From assembly GCF_001687335.1 (NCBI RefSeq), contig NZ_MAGO01000003.1, positions 62,001 to 126,000 of the forward strand: 64,000 nucleotides of DNA, in the 5' to 3' direction. Below, one piece after another: positions 62,265 to 64,000 of this stretch. Source of the DNA: Dissulfuribacter thermophilus. Lineage in GTDB: Bacteria > Desulfobacterota > Dissulfuribacteria > Dissulfuribacterales > Dissulfuribacteraceae. The first letter of the stretch is position 1. Each line of letters opens with the position of its first letter. A program made the position numbers and the translations under genes. The notes under the pieces are model-generated. The model worked only from the letters and a program-made list of their open reading frames with translations, made no database searches and was not told the DNA's origin.

Positions 62265-63014
62265 ATGATAAAGAAGGTATTATTTTTTACCATCTTTCTG
62301 GCCTCACTAGCCCACGCCAGTGAGAATAAAAACTGTGAAACCTATCCTGTGAGCCCAATGCCAGCACTTCACTATGGAAAGGTATTAATTGACAGACTTG
62401 AGTACACGTTTGACGGGAAAAAGAAGAAAAACCTGGATTATGAGGTCACAGCCTGGTACGGAGGTGATTACCAAAGACTTTGGCTAGAGGCAGAAGGCCA
62501 GCACGACACCGGGAGCGGACAGGGTGGAGAATTGGAGCGTATCGATTTACTCTATGGCAAATTAATTTCCCCTTTTTGGGATCTGAGGTTAGGAGCAGGC
62601 TTTAGGGGATCATATGGAGCGGACACACAAAATCGTACTTTTGGAGTGATTGGCCTAAAGGGACTTGCCCCATATTTTTTTGAAATAGACTCGAATTTAA
62701 AGATATCAAACAAAGGAGAAATTATCTGGGATCTTGAGGCTGAATACGATATTCTCTTTTCGCAAAGGTTAATTTTACAGCCAAGGCTGGACACGTCCTT
62801 CGCTTTTAATCCCATCGAAGAACTTGGGATCGGTTCAGGCATAAACAATATAAATATCGGATTAAGGTTAAGATACGAATTTAAAAGAGAATTTGCTCCA
62901 TATATCGGAGCAAACTGGAGCACTAAGATCGGTAGTTCGAGGGATCTGGCAAAGAGCGAAGGCGAGCCACCTGATGTCACACAGGTCTATATAGGGGTAA
63001 AATTTTGGTTTTGA
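62265..63014 (+). CDS. copB: CopB/PcoB-type outer-membrane copper resistance protein
   Basis: 249 residues, with a signal peptide (MIKKVLFFTIFLASLAHA). The barrel domain has DRLEYTFDGKKKKNLDYEVTAWYGGDYQRLWLEAEGQ, LDLYGKLISPFWDLRLGAGFR-like text (LLYGKLISPFWDLRLG), ELGIGSGINNINIGLRLRYEFKREFAPYIG and a final aromatic VKFWF, as in outer-membrane barrels. The Met-rich N-terminal region of many CopB is missing, leaving the shorter form. It works with the multicopper oxidase just upstream. Confidence 0.9.
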   Translation: MIKKVLFFTIFLASLAHASENKNCETYPVSPMPALHYGKVLIDRLEYTFDGKKKKNLDYEVTAWYGGDYQRLWLEAEGQHDTGSGQGGELERIDLLYGKLISPFWDLRLGAGFRGSYGADTQNRTFGVIGLKGLAPYFFEIDSNLKISNKGEIIWDLEAEYDILFSQRLILQPRLDTSFAFNPIEELGIGSGINNINIGLRLRYEFKREFAPYIGANWSTKIGSSRDLAKSEGEPPDVTQVYIGVKFWF

Positions 63015-63062
63015 CCTCTCCTAACTTTACTTTTTCTTCCTTGAGGCTTATGATGACTTGCT

Positions 63063-64000
63063 ATGGGGGAAATTGGACCATTTCAGGCAGTAGTCCTTGG
63101 AGTGCTCCAGGGGGCAACAGAGTTTTTACCCGTCTCTAGTTCAGGGCATTTGGTACTTACTGAATACTTTATGGATGTCAATGGAGGTGGACTCACTTTT
63201 GACGTCTTTCTCCACCTAGGGACCCTCCTTGCTGTGCTGGTCTACTTTTGGAGAGATTGGTGGAAGATCCTCAAATCCCTCAGAACTCCTTCATTAAAAA
63301 ATCCAGATTTTAAACTATTACTCTTACTTATTATAGGTACCATTCCAGGAGGTATAATCGGGGTATTACTTGAAGGATGGGTAGAACAACAACTCAGAAG
63401 CCCCTGGGTAGTTGTTTCAACTCTCATACTGGTGGCTTTTGTACTCTATTTTGCAGACAAGACAATGAATATCAAAAAGGCCATTAGTGGCCTCAACATA
63501 AAAGATGCTATTATAATAGGGATCTCACAGGGGCTTGCAGTGGTGCCAGGGGTATCTCGTAGCGGAATAACCATGAGCGCAGGTCTCTTTTTAGGATTAA
63601 GCCGCGAGGAGGCGGCAAGGTTTTCTTTTCTACTCTCTTGCCCCATCATACTTGGAGCCGGCCTATTTGAAGGGATAAAGTTCTTGGGTACTCAAGGGGC
63701 ATCACTTTCCCAGGAAATCATACTTGGATTTTTGGCCTCTTTTATCTCAGGACTCCTGGTAATATCATTCCTTTTAAACTTTCTAAAACGCCATACATTT
63801 CTTCCATTCGTCATATACAGGATCTTACTTGCAAGCTTAGTTATCTTCTTCCTTCTAGGACCAGGTGCTAAAGACTCCTTTGGATATTTCGAAGGGGCCA
63901 AATCGCAAAATAGACTCTCAAAGCTCATTACCATACTGGGTAAAGGGGTAGTCAATATCACGAGTAAGCCCCTGAAAGAAGACTACGCTCTTTTGCCGTA
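63063..64000 (+). CDS. uppP: Undecaprenyl-diphosphatase UppP/BacA (3' end beyond window)
   Basis: Recycles the lipid carrier of peptidoglycan synthesis by dephosphorylating undecaprenyl diphosphate. From ATG 63063 the start MGEIGPFQAVVLGVLQGATE and FLPVSSSGHLVLTEYF are diagnostic, as is the second motif VPGVSRSGITMSAGLFLGLSREEAARFSFLLSCP. About 312 codons are visible with no stop before the window edge, so the C-terminus is longer than in typical UppP (about 270) or carries an extension. Confidence 0.93.
   Translation, partial: MGEIGPFQAVVLGVLQGATEFLPVSSSGHLVLTEYFMDVNGGGLTFDVFLHLGTLLAVLVYFWRDWWKILKSLRTPSLKNPDFKLLLLLIIGTIPGGIIGVLLEGWVEQQLRSPWVVVSTLILVAFVLYFADKTMNIKKAISGLNIKDAIIIGISQGLAVVPGVSRSGITMSAGLFLGLSREEAARFSFLLSCPIILGAGLFEGIKFLGTQGASLSQEIILGFLASFISGLLVISFLLNFLKRHTFLPFVIYRILLASLVIFFLLGPGAKDSFGYFEGAKSQNRLSKLITILGKGVVNITSKPLKEDYALLP

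Noticed and set aside
1-64000. CRISPR arrays, prophage, rRNA or tRNA genes
   Set aside because: No regularly spaced repeats, phage structural genes or tRNA-like cloverleaf sequences were found on reading the intergenic stretches; a formal tRNA scan was not possible.

Overview
The window looks like the chromosome of a Gram-negative anaerobe. Genes for LptD, an outer-membrane CopB, a CusCBA-type efflux pump and a FliA-type chemotaxis promoter indicate two membranes and motility. The gene orders (def-fmt-rsmB-rpe; rpsF-rpsR-DUF2232-rplI-dnaB; M50 protease-trpS-scpA; DUF4390-ntrY-ntrX) and a moderately AT-rich composition fit Desulfobacterota. I infer a sulfate reducer or sulfur disproportionator living with abundant sulfide, mainly from the isc locus. 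No rRNA, tRNA, CRISPR array or prophage is visible.

Layout. 1-3668 (minus): F0F1 ATP synthase genes atpF'-atpF-atpH-atpA-atpG, with atpG cut by the window edge. 3801-4883 (minus): queD-queE, 7-deazaguanine synthesis. 5163-8669 (minus): histidine kinase-tatD-maf-yggS. 8800-13945: a small exported protein, rpe, an aminotransferase on the opposite strand, and def-fmt-rsmB. 14201-18405: DUF434 protein, FKBP isomerase, M50 protease-trpS-scpA. 18353-25836 (minus): a long operon rpsF-rpsR-DUF2232-rplI-dnaB-rsmG-CarS-like-PHP-lptD. 25957-42656 (mostly plus): pilB-like ATPase, mdh, mltA, DUF4390-ntrY-ntrX, plsY, thyX, nadB-VTT protein-larC-pgpA-cinA-thpR. 42706-44625: a PilJ/CZB chemotaxis receptor. 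44991-47560 (minus): tusA-iscS-like-rrf2-iscU-fdx. 47778-54443 (minus): cusC-cusB-cusA-hisA. 55077-57804 (minus): nagZ and a fused sat-cysC. 58041-63014: copper P-type ATPase diverging from a multicopper oxidase and CopB. The right edge cuts uppP.

The most unusual region is 44.9-55.1 kb. The IscS-like protein keeps its catalytic cysteine but has Ser in place of the PLP-binding lysine, together with loss of the neighbouring His and the substrate-binding Arg. It is therefore probably not a PLP cysteine desulfurase. Its operon has a strong promoter overlapped by three TAGGAT half-sites, a likely operator for the operon's own Rrf2 regulator. A second copy of this promoter lies at 54915-54985 and points at the copper-efflux genes. 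It is embedded in a mosaic of duplicated scraps: a piece of cusC and the 3' end of cysC. I infer that Fe-S assembly and copper efflux may share a regulator, which would make sense because copper damages Fe-S clusters.

Four short elements (61 to 255 bp) with co-varying 13-bp inverted ends (CC...TGCA) are each flanked by a 5-bp target duplication (three perfect, one 4 of 5). They are MITE-like, and one sits inside the duplicated cysC remnant, so the empty and filled sites can be compared directly. A likely small RNA of about 109 nt, with its own consensus promoter and terminator, lies antisense at the end of mltA (30031-30173). Two further repeat types are present: a TTGAGTT-type repeat found in several intergenic regions and a 109-bp cruciform-like palindrome at 35558.
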